Origin: Vibrio hannami
Lineage (GTDB): Bacteria; Pseudomonadota; Gammaproteobacteria; Enterobacterales; Vibrionaceae
Reading direction: 5' to 3'
DNA: 64,000 nt
Assembly (NCBI RefSeq): GCF_029589055.1
Contig: NZ_JARQZP010000003.1
Span: 558,001 to 622,000 of the forward strand
The position numbers and the translations under genes were made by a program. This document shows positions 56,073-64,000 of this stretch, piece by piece (the first letter of the stretch is position 1; each line of letters opens with the position of its first letter). The notes under the pieces were generated by a model. It had not been told where the DNA came from. It saw nothing but the letters and a program-made list of their open reading frames with translations, and ran no database searches.

Positions 56073-57083
56073 CTAACGTTTTAGCAGCTCCTCGATACTC
56101 ACGCCCACCTCGGAACCATTGAACAGAGAGCCAGTTTTCCTCTTATTAAAGTTATCGAGTGCGATTTCATACGCATTCGGAGGTAAAGGGACATAACCAG
56201 CGTCACGAACAATATCTGGTGTTCGTTTTTTGTCCAAATAGTATTGAACAAAACGTTCTACAAATTTTCTTCTGTCGACAGCCTTTCGGTTTACATAGAT
56301 GAATATTGGTCTGGATAGTGGTTGATAAAGTCCTGTACGAGCATTGTAGATATTTGGTGCGACAGGGGTGCTGCCTTTCCATGAAACCGAAACCGCCTTC
56401 AACTTGTCCTGGTTTTCCTCGTAATACGCCAGGCCAAAAAACGCCATCGCATTAATGTCTTTAGCCACACCTTCGACGATGACATTATCATCTTCATTAG
56501 GGTTGTAGTCTCTACGGGCGTATTTCTGCCCTACAACAGCATTTACAAAATAATCGTAGGTTCCAGAGTCGGTGCCCGGGCCATATAGCACCAGCGGTTT
56601 GTCCGGAAAGTCGGAGTTCAGCTGTTTCCATGAAGTAACCTTACCTTCAGACACGGGATGCCTCGCTTTGCTTAGCTCTGCTACCGTCAAAGACTCAGCC
56701 TAGCTATTATCTTTATTTATGACAACGGTGAGTGCATCAAGTGCAACAGGCAGCTCAATAAAATCAATGCCGTTTTCAGAGCATAGCTTCTTTTCTTGCT
56801 CTTTTATCGGGCGTGATGCGTTTGATATATCCGTATCACCTCGACAAAACTTTTTAAAGCCGCCTCCTGTGCCGGTAATTCCAACGGCTATTTGGGTTTT
56901 CCCTTTTTCTAGACGAGTAAAGTTGTCTGAAACAGTGCGAGTAATAGGAAATACGGTGCTAGAGCCATCAATTTTTATAAGATCACGTGCTAGTACGTTA
57001 TTTGGAACAACAGAAAGTGTTGCTGATAAACCTATCAGGCTGGTTAACGTAATTATGTTAGTAATGGCTATCGAGCGCTTCAT
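56073..57083 (-). pseudogene. PstS-like phosphate-binding protein with an internal amber codon
   Basis: Both frames lie in one reading frame separated by a TAG at 56700-56702. The upstream part (57083-56700) has a signal peptide (cleavage after VLA), [15 protein letters not shown] and [22 protein letters not shown]; the downstream part continues AESLTVAEL, YGPGTDSGTYDYF and the C-terminus. The normal family residue at the break is Trp (TGG), one G-to-A change from TAG. The family binds phosphate for PstABC or senses it. As read, only a truncated binding lobe would be made unless TAG is read through. Confidence 0.9.
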
Positions 57084-57295
57084 ATCAACCTTTATTACAT
57101 TATTTAGAATTACTGTAAGAACTTTAAAGCGAAATTAATATAGGGATTATCTGAATGGGTGACAATGGGAGAGCTACAAAATTCACTGCATTGTAATATT
57201 GTTTTCATATCGGTCAGTAATAATCGGCGGCTTAATAAATACCAGAATAATTATATAGGCTAGTTGGTGACTGTAGTATCTTTGGAGTTTTCACT

Positions 57296-59293
57296 ATGAC
57301 GGCAAAACGCCTGTTTTTATTGACATTTGCCCTTGCCGGAATGGCAATTACCCTCACTGTATTACTTTTTGTTCAAGGCAACCGACTTCTTGTTGAAAAA
57401 GCCCCTCTTATTGAAGCGTCTGAAGAAATTAAAGTAAACGGCACTCTCGCGCATCTCTGGTTTGAAGAAGTCCTTTCCGGAGACACAACACAGTCTATTC
57501 AGGAAGTATGGTATTACCTTGAAATTGCGGATTGGTATGCACTCGCGTTGCTTGAAGGTGGGGAAAGTATTAAGGGGAGCTATAAACCCTTAAAAGATCC
57601 GGAGTTAAGAGCGATCTTAAAATCGATGCGGGAAACACTGGCCGATTTTCATGAAAAAGCAGAACTTCGATACCGATTTAAATCGATCTCAAGTCCCGGT
57701 TCTGATATTGACATTCGCTCGGACAAAATGTTTATGGAGTTTATCCGAAAAGCAGATGACGTTCAAAGAGCGGTAAAAAACCATTTGGAAACCGGGATAT
57801 CAAGCTACCAAATTATTAGTCTTACGCTCATCCTTATCTCAATAATTATTGCGGTATATCTTAACTCTACACTTTATCGAATTGAAAAACATCGTGAAGG
57901 CTTGTTTCGTTCGCTTTCGCACGCCAATGAGTCTATCGAAGCGAAGAACAGGCAGTTACATACACAAGCGCACTACGACTCGCTTACCAATTTACCTAAC
58001 CGGGTACTGTTTATTGACCGCCTTGGTAAAACAATACTTAACGCCGATAGGCTTGATATGGCGTTTTCGGTACTGTTTATTGACCTGGACCATTTTAAAT
58101 CGGTCAACGACCAGTACGGTCATGAGGTAGGGGATAAGTTACTCCAGAATGTGGCGAAAAGAATCAATCACTGTATCAGAGTTTCCGATACTGCGGCGCG
58201 TATTAGTGGTGATGAGTTTATTGTTGTCTTAGAGCACTTAAATGACGTTTCAAAAGCGATGAACACCGCCAATAAAATTGCAAACAATCTTATTAAATCG
58301 CTTCAACAACCATTTAAGATTGGCGATGTGAGCGTCACTATTTCTGCGAGTATTGGTGTTTCTATTAATCCCGAAGATAGTGCAGATCGGGATGCTCTTA
58401 TTCGATACGCAGATAATGCTATGTATCACGCCAAAGCGCTGGGGAAAAATAACTTTCAGTTTTATTCCGAAGAGCTTAACCGTATTTCTATGTCGCAATT
58501 GGAAACAGAAAGGGATTTAAACGAAGCAATTACAAAAGATGAGTTTGAACTTCATTACTTACCTAAGTGGCATTTAGCCACAGGCGAAATCTCGGGTGTA
58601 GAAGCGTTAGTGCGTTGGAAGCATCCAATAAAAGGAATGATTTATCCAGATTCGTTTATACCAGTAGCCGAATCATCTGGTCTTATTCGAAAGATGGATC
58701 TTTTAGTTGCCAAAAAAGCGATTGAGCAAAACTCAGTATGGCTGAAACAAGGTGTTGATATTGGATTAATGTGCATTAATATCTCGGCAAAAAGTATTAA
58801 AAACCATGAATTTTATGAGCAACTTAAGCGTGTAATTATTGAATCGGAAATCCCTGCAGAGAGGTTGGAAATTGAAATAACCGAAAGCGTACTGGTTGAA
58901 AATGATCAGTTTGCACAAACGATTTTCAAAGAGTTGTCTCAGTTGGGTATTCGCATTGCGCTGGATGATTTTGGTACTGGGTTTTCATCTCTCTCTTACC
59001 TGAAAGATTTTGATTTTCATACGTTAAAGATAGACCGAAGCTTTGTTTCAGATTATCAGGACAACCATGCATCTAAAGTTTTACTTAAGCACATTGTACA
59101 AATAGGGAACGAACTTGGATTAGATGTGGTCGCTGAAGGTGTAGAAAACATCCAGCAACAAAGAGATCTGATGATGTTTGGCTGTAAAATTGGCCAGGGG
59201 TATTTTAAAACACCGCCACTGCCGGCAAAACCTCTAATCGAAAAGCTATTTTCTGAGCGAGTTGATAATGTTGTACCCCTATGCGCCGTTTAA
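57296..59293 (+). CDS. Membrane GGDEF-EAL protein
   Basis: A 665-residue c-di-GMP protein. TM1 near residues 5-27, a periplasmic region to about 165, TM2 near 168-190, a GGDEF domain with SGDEF at 304-308 (RVSD I-site present), and an EAL domain from about 420 with EAL at 436-438 plus EITESV, DDFGTGFS, KIDRSF and AEGVEN. The EAL domain has all catalytic residues; the first Gly of GGDEF is Ser, so cyclase activity is less certain. Hybrid proteins of this kind are often phosphodiesterases regulated by GTP. Confidence 0.93.
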   Translation: MTAKRLFLLTFALAGMAITLTVLLFVQGNRLLVEKAPLIEASEEIKVNGTLAHLWFEEVLSGDTTQSIQEVWYYLEIADWYALALLEGGESIKGSYKPLKDPELRAILKSMRETLADFHEKAELRYRFKSISSPGSDIDIRSDKMFMEFIRKADDVQRAVKNHLETGISSYQIISLTLILISIIIAVYLNSTLYRIEKHREGLFRSLSHANESIEAKNRQLHTQAHYDSLTNLPNRVLFIDRLGKTILNADRLDMAFSVLFIDLDHFKSVNDQYGHEVGDKLLQNVAKRINHCIRVSDTAARISGDEFIVVLEHLNDVSKAMNTANKIANNLIKSLQQPFKIGDVSVTISASIGVSINPEDSADRDALIRYADNAMYHAKALGKNNFQFYSEELNRISMSQLETERDLNEAITKDEFELHYLPKWHLATGEISGVEALVRWKHPIKGMIYPDSFIPVAESSGLIRKMDLLVAKKAIEQNSVWLKQGVDIGLMCINISAKSIKNHEFYEQLKRVIIESEIPAERLEIEITESVLVENDQFAQTIFKELSQLGIRIALDDFGTGFSSLSYLKDFDFHTLKIDRSFVSDYQDNHASKVLLKHIVQIGNELGLDVVAEGVENIQQQRDLMMFGCKIGQGYFKTPPLPAKPLIEKLFSERVDNVVPLCAV

Positions 59294-59315
59294 TCGGCGC
59301 ATAAGAGTCTTTTTT
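59280..59315 (+). terminator. Terminator after the GGDEF-EAL gene
   Basis: A 9-bp stem (TATGCGCCG / CGGCGCATA) with loop TTTAAT, followed by AGAGTC and a six-T run. The left arm overlaps the stop of the gene. Confidence 0.8.
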
Positions 59316-59323
59316 ATAAGTTA

Positions 59324-61663
59324 TTAGAATGTTTTACCGATGATAAAGTAGACGGAACGGTATCCCTGTTCCGTCGCACCAACTGCGAGTACGACCGGAC
59401 CTATCGAAGAGTCTACACCGGTAAACAAAGAGCCAGCATGATAGAGTGGGGCGTCACTAATCGATGTATCTACATCATTCCAGACCCCACCATATTCTAG
59501 AGACGCGCCAACATACACAGGCAAGCCACCGACGTCGTCAAATAGTCGATGTCGAACCATCAAACTACTAAAGAACAGGTTTTGCCCTATCAAACTATCG
59601 CGAGGTATTCCCGATAACCGCAGGAATCCACCTAGTTCCTTAGGCTGAATAGGGGCATTCTCTGATGATTTGCTCTCGACAGTACCAAACTCAACGTTGC
59701 CAACCAATGTAGTAGGCCCGAAGGATTCAGCCCCTCGCAGACTAACATCAAATTCATGGACGACCTCGTCAGTAAAATCATAGTCGATCGCATCAAAGGA
59801 CGCAGATCCCGCGAGCGAATCATCGGATGCGAAGTATTCAACATTTAGTAGCACACCATGGCGTGGCATAGAGTAGTCATCGAGTGTGTCAATCCGATAT
59901 CTCCCAAAAACGCCTTTCCGTTTGTAGTCTATGCTTCCAATGGAAGGTGTTAAGCTACCGCTGATGTAACGAAGGCCGACCCTTGCTTCTTGCCATAAAG
60001 TAGGTTGTATACCTATCGCGCCTTCAAACTCGACTTCTTCGATATCACTCTTGTTAGAGCTTTCGTGCATACCTAAGTCAACTTCTCCATCGAGGTAATT
60101 TTCCTGAGTATATCTATCCTCTTTAATATAAGAGACGCCTAAAGAATTAAACCACTTCTGGCTCAAATAAAAGGGTGATGAATAGTTTAGTGAAGCTCTG
60201 CGTTCAGTACCAAGTTCTACGTTGGCTTTAAGCTCACCACCATAATCGTTTAGGCCTGTAAAGTTGGTAGATACACCTAGTGCGACATTACTGTCAGAGT
60301 CAAAGTCTTCTTCTACAATAAAACGGAAATTGAGGTAGTTTGGTCCCCAACTTTTTTCGTCAACATTGATGTATAACGTGTTTTCCTCTTCTCCATTTTC
60401 GTCAGATCCGGTTTCGAATTTATAATAGATATTCTCAAATCTGTCTAAGGCATAGAGTCTTTTGACTCTCTCTTCTATATGTTCTGAAGAAGGTGTAACG
60501 CTGAATTTAGTCTCTCCATCTAAAACTCTTGGATCTATTCCAAGATAGTCGAGCAACATATCATCGCGGTAATGCGAATTATTGTTCAGGACGAGTTTAT
60601 TAACGACCATTTCGTCACTATGGAGGACTTTTTTCTTCTGTTTCTCATCTATGTATCGTTGATAATCTGCAGAAGAGAGTGAATAACGAGAAAGTGAGGT
60701 TTCAATGCTCGTAGCAGCGTTGTAGCCCCACTGAAGGGCTTGAGGCATTTTATGAAAATCGGTGGTTCCAATATCACCTACGTGAGGAATCAGTAGTATA
60801 TCTTTATCTTCATCCAGTAGCTCTTTTTGTTCTTCTGTCGTCCTACGAACCAGATAATTTGACAGTTGAGAGGCTACATCGAGAACATTTGATATCTGAT
60901 CTTTTTCCAGATAGTTACTACTGATGTCGACGGCAATAATAATATCTGCGCCCATCGTCTGAGCGACATTAACCGGCATGTTATTGGTCACACCGCCATC
61001 AATTAACAGCATTCCGTCAAGTTCATAAGGTGGAAGTGCACCAGGTACAGACATACTGGCCATCATGGCATCTGCCAACCATCCGTCTTCTAAAACGATC
61101 TCTTCGAAATTTTCGATATCGGTAGCAATAGCGCGATAAGGAATTGGAAAATCATCGAATGACTTCATTTGTGGAATATTGCCACTGGTCATTCGAACAA
61201 TACTCATCATTGTCTGACCTTGAACTACGCCAACAGGAGAACGCAGCCCTTCGGGTCCTATGCCGATGTCAGGATTTAGATTAAAATAATCTTCATACTC
61301 CTTCGTTCTTACTTGTCTTTCGCTTCGGCTTATTTTGTCTACATATCCTTCTTGCCAGTCGACAGTTTCAAATAACACCTCTATTTCATCAGCGCTCATA
61401 CCTGTTGCATAAAGGCCGCCAACATAGGCGCCCATGCTGGTTCCCGTAATGTAATCTACAGGGATCTTCATTTCTTCAAGCTTTTTTAACACACCGATAT
61501 GAGCAGCACCTTTAGCACCTCCACCCGCCAGCACAACACCTATTTTAGGTCTTTCTGGCTGTTGGGTATCGAAAGTGGTTATGGCAGCAGCAGAAGGTAG
61601 GGCTATGGTTATAAATCCGAGTAAGCAAGATAGCAACGTTCCTAGTTTCCGGAGTTGAATCAT
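59324..61663 (-). CDS. Patatin-like phospholipase with outer-membrane barrel (PlpD-like)
   Basis: A 779-residue exported protein. Signal peptide to about residue 27; patatin domain about 40-240 with oxyanion loop GGGAKGAAHIG, nucleophile Ser76 in GTSMG and Asp222 in DGG; a POTRA-like region around 340-420; and a C-terminal BamA/Omp85-like beta-barrel to the end (terminal IIGKTF). This is the layout of type Vd autotransporters such as PlpD, which expose or release a lipase. Substrate phospholipid unknown. Convergent with the GGDEF-EAL gene. Confidence 0.9.
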   Translation of the reverse strand: MIQLRKLGTLLSCLLGFITIALPSAAAITTFDTQQPERPKIGVVLAGGGAKGAAHIGVLKKLEEMKIPVDYITGTSMGAYVGGLYATGMSADEIEVLFETVDWQEGYVDKISRSERQVRTKEYEDYFNLNPDIGIGPEGLRSPVGVVQGQTMMSIVRMTSGNIPQMKSFDDFPIPYRAIATDIENFEEIVLEDGWLADAMMASMSVPGALPPYELDGMLLIDGGVTNNMPVNVAQTMGADIIIAVDISSNYLEKDQISNVLDVASQLSNYLVRRTTEEQKELLDEDKDILLIPHVGDIGTTDFHKMPQALQWGYNAATSIETSLSRYSLSSADYQRYIDEKQKKKVLHSDEMVVNKLVLNNNSHYRDDMLLDYLGIDPRVLDGETKFSVTPSSEHIEERVKRLYALDRFENIYYKFETGSDENGEEENTLYINVDEKSWGPNYLNFRFIVEEDFDSDSNVALGVSTNFTGLNDYGGELKANVELGTERRASLNYSSPFYLSQKWFNSLGVSYIKEDRYTQENYLDGEVDLGMHESSNKSDIEEVEFEGAIGIQPTLWQEARVGLRYISGSLTPSIGSIDYKRKGVFGRYRIDTLDDYSMPRHGVLLNVEYFASDDSLAGSASFDAIDYDFTDEVVHEFDVSLRGAESFGPTTLVGNVEFGTVESKSSENAPIQPKELGGFLRLSGIPRDSLIGQNLFFSSLMVRHRLFDDVGGLPVYVGASLEYGGVWNDVDTSISDAPLYHAGSLFTGVDSSIGPVVLAVGATEQGYRSVYFIIGKTF

Positions 61664-61831
61664 GATAAATCCTTGTAATTACTGAACGGAAATAGATATA
61701 CAGTATGAATGAAGATTACTACAACTGAAATTACATCACCATTTATGACGGTGTTTTTTGAACTACAGAGTGATCGAGGGTTAATAACGGCGTGGAATTT
61801 TGTTAAGACCAAACGTACCAAACAAAGAGAG

Positions 61832-61857
61832 AAAAAGGAGAGCAACCGAGGCTCTCC
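61832..61857 (-). terminator. Rho-independent terminator after glpK
   Basis: A perfect 7-bp stem (GGAGAGC / GCTCTCC) with a 7-nt loop; on the minus strand it is followed by TTTTTC, 26 bp past the glpK stop. Confidence 0.85.
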
Positions 61858-61882
61858 TTATACTTTTAAGTGATTAACTTGT

Positions 61883-63370
61883 TTAGCTTTTAGTGCGTTC
61901 TATCGCATCAAGCCAGCCGTCATAAGCTTCCTGACGTGCTTGTTTATCCATATTTGGCTGGAATACACGGTCAATTTCTTTTTTATCACTTAGCTCGTCA
62001 AAACTGTTCCAGAACCCAACGGCTAAACCTGCCAGCATCGCTGCACCTAATGCAGTAGATTCGCGAACGATAGGACGAACAACCTTAGAACCTACGATGT
62101 CGGCCTGGAACTGCATGAGGAAATCATTTGCGACAGCACCACCATCAACTCTGATTTGGTTTAGCATTAGTCCTGAGTCTTCCTGCATTGCTTCGAGAAC
62201 ATCGCGACTCTGGAAAGCAATAGATTCAAGTGCAGCTCGAATAATATGGTTACGGTTGGTCCCACGAGTTAACCCAGTAAGCGTGCCGCGCGCGCGAGGA
62301 TCCCAGTATGGAGCGCCTAAACCAACAAAAGCGGGAACCAGATAAACGCCATTTGTATCGTCCTCTTTTTCTGCAAAGTATTGCGTATCGGATGCGTCTC
62401 GAATTAAGCCAAGTTCATCTCTAAGCCACTGAATGGTCGCACCCCCCATAAACACACTTCCTTCCAATGCATACGCTACTTCTTCTCCGATTTGGTATGC
62501 GATCGTCGTTAACAAGCCATGCTTTGAGCGAATGGCTTTTGAACCCGTATTCATCAGTAGGAAGCAACCTGTGCCGTAGGTGTTTTTCGCCAGGCCTTTG
62601 GTAATACATTGTTGACCAACCATCGCTGCTTGCTGATCGCCAGCGATACCTGCAATAGGGATTTTTGTTCCGCCACCAATATTTGCGTAACCGAAAATTT
62701 CACTGCTCGACTTCACTTCCGGTAGCATAGATCGAGGTATGTTGAATATGTCTAAGAGCTTTTCGTCCCATTCCAAAGTATGGATATTAAACAGCATTGT
62801 ACGAGAAGCGTTACTGACATCTGTAACGTGAGAAGCACCATTAGTAAGTTTCCATACTAACCAGGTATCGACAGTACCGAACAGAAGTTCGCCGCGTTCT
62901 GCTTTGTCGCGTGCACCTTCTACGTTATCAAGAATCCACTCGATCTTTGATCCAGAAAAGTAAGCATCTGCTACAAGACCTGTTTTCTCACGAATGTATT
63001 CGTCATGGCCTTCTTCGACTAAACGGTCACAACGGTCAGCTGTACGGCGGCACTGCCACACAATAGCGTTGTATATAGGGTGGCCAGTTTCCTTGTCCCA
63101 AACGATGGTTGTTTCGCGCTGATTGGTAATACCTATAGCAGCAACATCCGAGTTTTCAACATCAGATTGCGCGAGTACTTCGGTTAAAGACGAACGTTGC
63201 GTCGCCCATATTTCCATAGGATCGTGCTCAACCCAGCCTGCTTTAGGATAAATTTGACTAAACTCTCTTTGAGTTGAGCTCAGTATATTAGCGTCATGTC
63301 CAAAAATAATCGCTCTTGAGCTTGTTGTTCCCTGGTCGAGTGCGACAACGACTTTCTGCTTCTCTTCCAT
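61883..63370 (-). CDS. glpK: Glycerol kinase GlpK
   Basis: A 495-residue FGGY kinase making glycerol 3-phosphate. [32 protein letters not shown] sequence (here [16 protein letters not shown]) and [13 protein letters not shown] are the GlpK hallmarks. Divergent from glpD across 258 bp with candidate GlpR half-sites; no glpF is visible. In enteric bacteria it is inhibited by EIIA-Glc and fructose 1,6-bisphosphate. Confidence 0.97.
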   Translation of the reverse strand: MEEKQKVVVALDQGTTSSRAIIFGHDANILSSTQREFSQIYPKAGWVEHDPMEIWATQRSSLTEVLAQSDVENSDVAAIGITNQRETTIVWDKETGHPIYNAIVWQCRRTADRCDRLVEEGHDEYIREKTGLVADAYFSGSKIEWILDNVEGARDKAERGELLFGTVDTWLVWKLTNGASHVTDVSNASRTMLFNIHTLEWDEKLLDIFNIPRSMLPEVKSSSEIFGYANIGGGTKIPIAGIAGDQQAAMVGQQCITKGLAKNTYGTGCFLLMNTGSKAIRSKHGLLTTIAYQIGEEVAYALEGSVFMGGATIQWLRDELGLIRDASDTQYFAEKEDDTNGVYLVPAFVGLGAPYWDPRARGTLTGLTRGTNRNHIIRAALESIAFQSRDVLEAMQEDSGLMLNQIRVDGGAVANDFLMQFQADIVGSKVVRPIVRESTALGAAMLAGLAVGFWNSFDELSDKKEIDRVFQPNMDKQARQEAYDGWLDAIERTKS

Positions 63371-63545
63371 TTTTTTATGTTCTCCTGGTGGAATTTATGG
63401 TCAAAGGGGGAAATAAACTATGCGCGAAGTTGTACCACTAAATGTCATTTATTGTAAGTTAAACAACATTAATGTGTGACATTTGTTATCTGATATACCT
63501 CTTTGTGATAACAGGGGTTGAGTTTGTTATATATAAATTATAAAA

Positions 63546-63609
63546 AATGCTCGATCTATTGTTTTTATTGTGCTTGAATTATCGTAAATGAGCGTTATCG
63601 AGCAATATC
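63546..63609. promoter_or_regulatory. Candidate GlpR half-sites before glpD
   Basis: AATGCTCGAT (63546-63555) matches the GlpR half-site pattern WATKYTCGWW, and the reverse-strand ATTGCTCGAT over 63597-63606 is nearly the same. Both lie in the glpK/glpD divergent interval. Confidence 0.4.
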
Positions 63610-63628
63610 GAAATCAAAGAGGGTGGTC

Positions 63629-64000
63629 ATGAGTAATAGCCAGGTGCAAAAAAAAGAAACTGATTATGATGTAGTGGTAATTGGTGGGGGAATTAATGGC
63701 GTGGCAACCGCTTCTGATGCAGCAGGAAGAGGTTTAAAAGTAGCTCTATATGAAATGAACGATCTGGCTTCTGCCACGTCTTCTGCTAGCAGTAAGCTTA
63801 TTCATGGTGGTTTGCGCTACTTAGAACACTACGAGTTCAGATTAGTAAGTGAAGCGCTAGCCGAGCGAGAAGTGTTACTAAAAAATGCGCCACATCTAGT
63901 CTCTGAACTGAGGTTTCGATTACCACACAGGCCACATCTAAGACCGGCATGGATGATTCGTGCGGGTTTATTTTTATACGATAATCTTGGTAAACGAGTT
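63629..64000 (+). CDS. glpD: Aerobic glycerol-3-phosphate dehydrogenase GlpD (partial, cut by window end)
   Basis: The ATG at 63629 opens a frame that runs off the window after 124 codons. The N-terminus has the FAD motif VVVIGGGINGVATASDAAGRG and LIHGGLRYLEHYEF, both characteristic of GlpD. The enzyme oxidises glycerol 3-phosphate at the membrane and passes electrons to quinone. GAGGGTGG precedes the ATG. Divergent from glpK. Confidence 0.93.
   Translation, partial: MSNSQVQKKETDYDVVVIGGGINGVATASDAAGRGLKVALYEMNDLASATSSASSKLIHGGLRYLEHYEFRLVSEALAEREVLLKNAPHLVSELRFRLPHRPHLRPAWMIRAGLFLYDNLGKRV

Overview
The window looks like part of a chromosome of a marine gammaproteobacterium, most likely Vibrionaceae (Vibrio or a close relative). 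This is judged from a near-complete set of E. coli-like orthologues (AraBDA/AraFGH/AraC, GlpK/GlpD, ArfA, an ACT-domain malic enzyme, tRNA-Gly) on a moderately AT-rich background, together with many c-di-GMP and chemotaxis genes. The species cannot be fixed by reading alone. Most of the window is accessory carbohydrate metabolism.

Layout. 0-0.8 kb: a histidine-phosphatase fragment cut by the window edge and a Nudix hydrolase. 1-12 kb: three leftward units (a GH1 6-phospho-glycosidase and two paralogous GntR/UTRA regulators), divergent from a rightward eight-gene catabolic operon: GH1, aldo/keto reductase, HAD phosphatase, DeoC-like aldolase, FGGY kinase, VOC protein, MDR oxidoreductase and a second aldo/keto reductase. 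12.3-17 kb: a three-domain NADH:enoate/fumarate-type reductase with its own cytoplasmic ApbE flavin transferase, then an isochorismatase-fold hydrolase. 17.2-18.6 kb: a third GH1 gene, broken by a frameshift. 18.7-19.4 kb: two DUF202 membrane proteins. 19.8-26.3 kb: a compact system of PTS EIICB, cytoplasmic Cys-type sulfatase, LacX-type epimerase, RpiR regulator and radical-SAM sulfatase-maturating enzyme, with GTAGCAT-type palindromes before the PTS gene and before the regulator. 26.3-31.6 kb: a periplasmic binding protein, an EAL protein, a chemoreceptor and a PAS-GGDEF protein. 31.9-37.8 kb: aldose epimerase, FAD oxidoreductase, TRAP transporter and IclR regulator, with each of the three TRAP genes frameshifted. 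37.9-39.9 kb: a divergent LysR / aldo-keto reductase pair. 40-49.4 kb: the L-arabinose regulon (araFGH divergent from araBDA, then araC), with araG and araH frameshifted. 49.4-54.1 kb: an accessory island with an unknown protein, a decayed tyrosine recombinase, an apparently intact integrase with excisionase and Cro-type regulator, and a tRNA-Gly at its edge. 54.3-64 kb: core-like genes: malic enzyme, arfA, a PstS-like gene with an internal amber codon, a GGDEF-EAL protein, a patatin/outer-membrane phospholipase, and glpK divergent from glpD (cut by the window end).

How it works together. The GH1 enzymes, PTS, sulfatase, TRAP system and arabinose regulon form a battery for plant or algal glycosides and sulfated sugars, each with a local regulator (GntR, RpiR, IclR, LysR, AraC). 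The most original units are the transporter-less GH1/DeoC/FGGY operon with a shared ACCATATAGT-like motif, and the PTS/sulfatase/maturase system with its palindromic operators. A striking property is the number of disrupted genes: six frameshifted ones, all in sugar uptake or glycoside cleavage between 17 and 42.5 kb, and one nonsense-disrupted PstS-like gene at 56-57 kb. Either these are real recent inactivations or the sequence has indel errors; the read data would decide.
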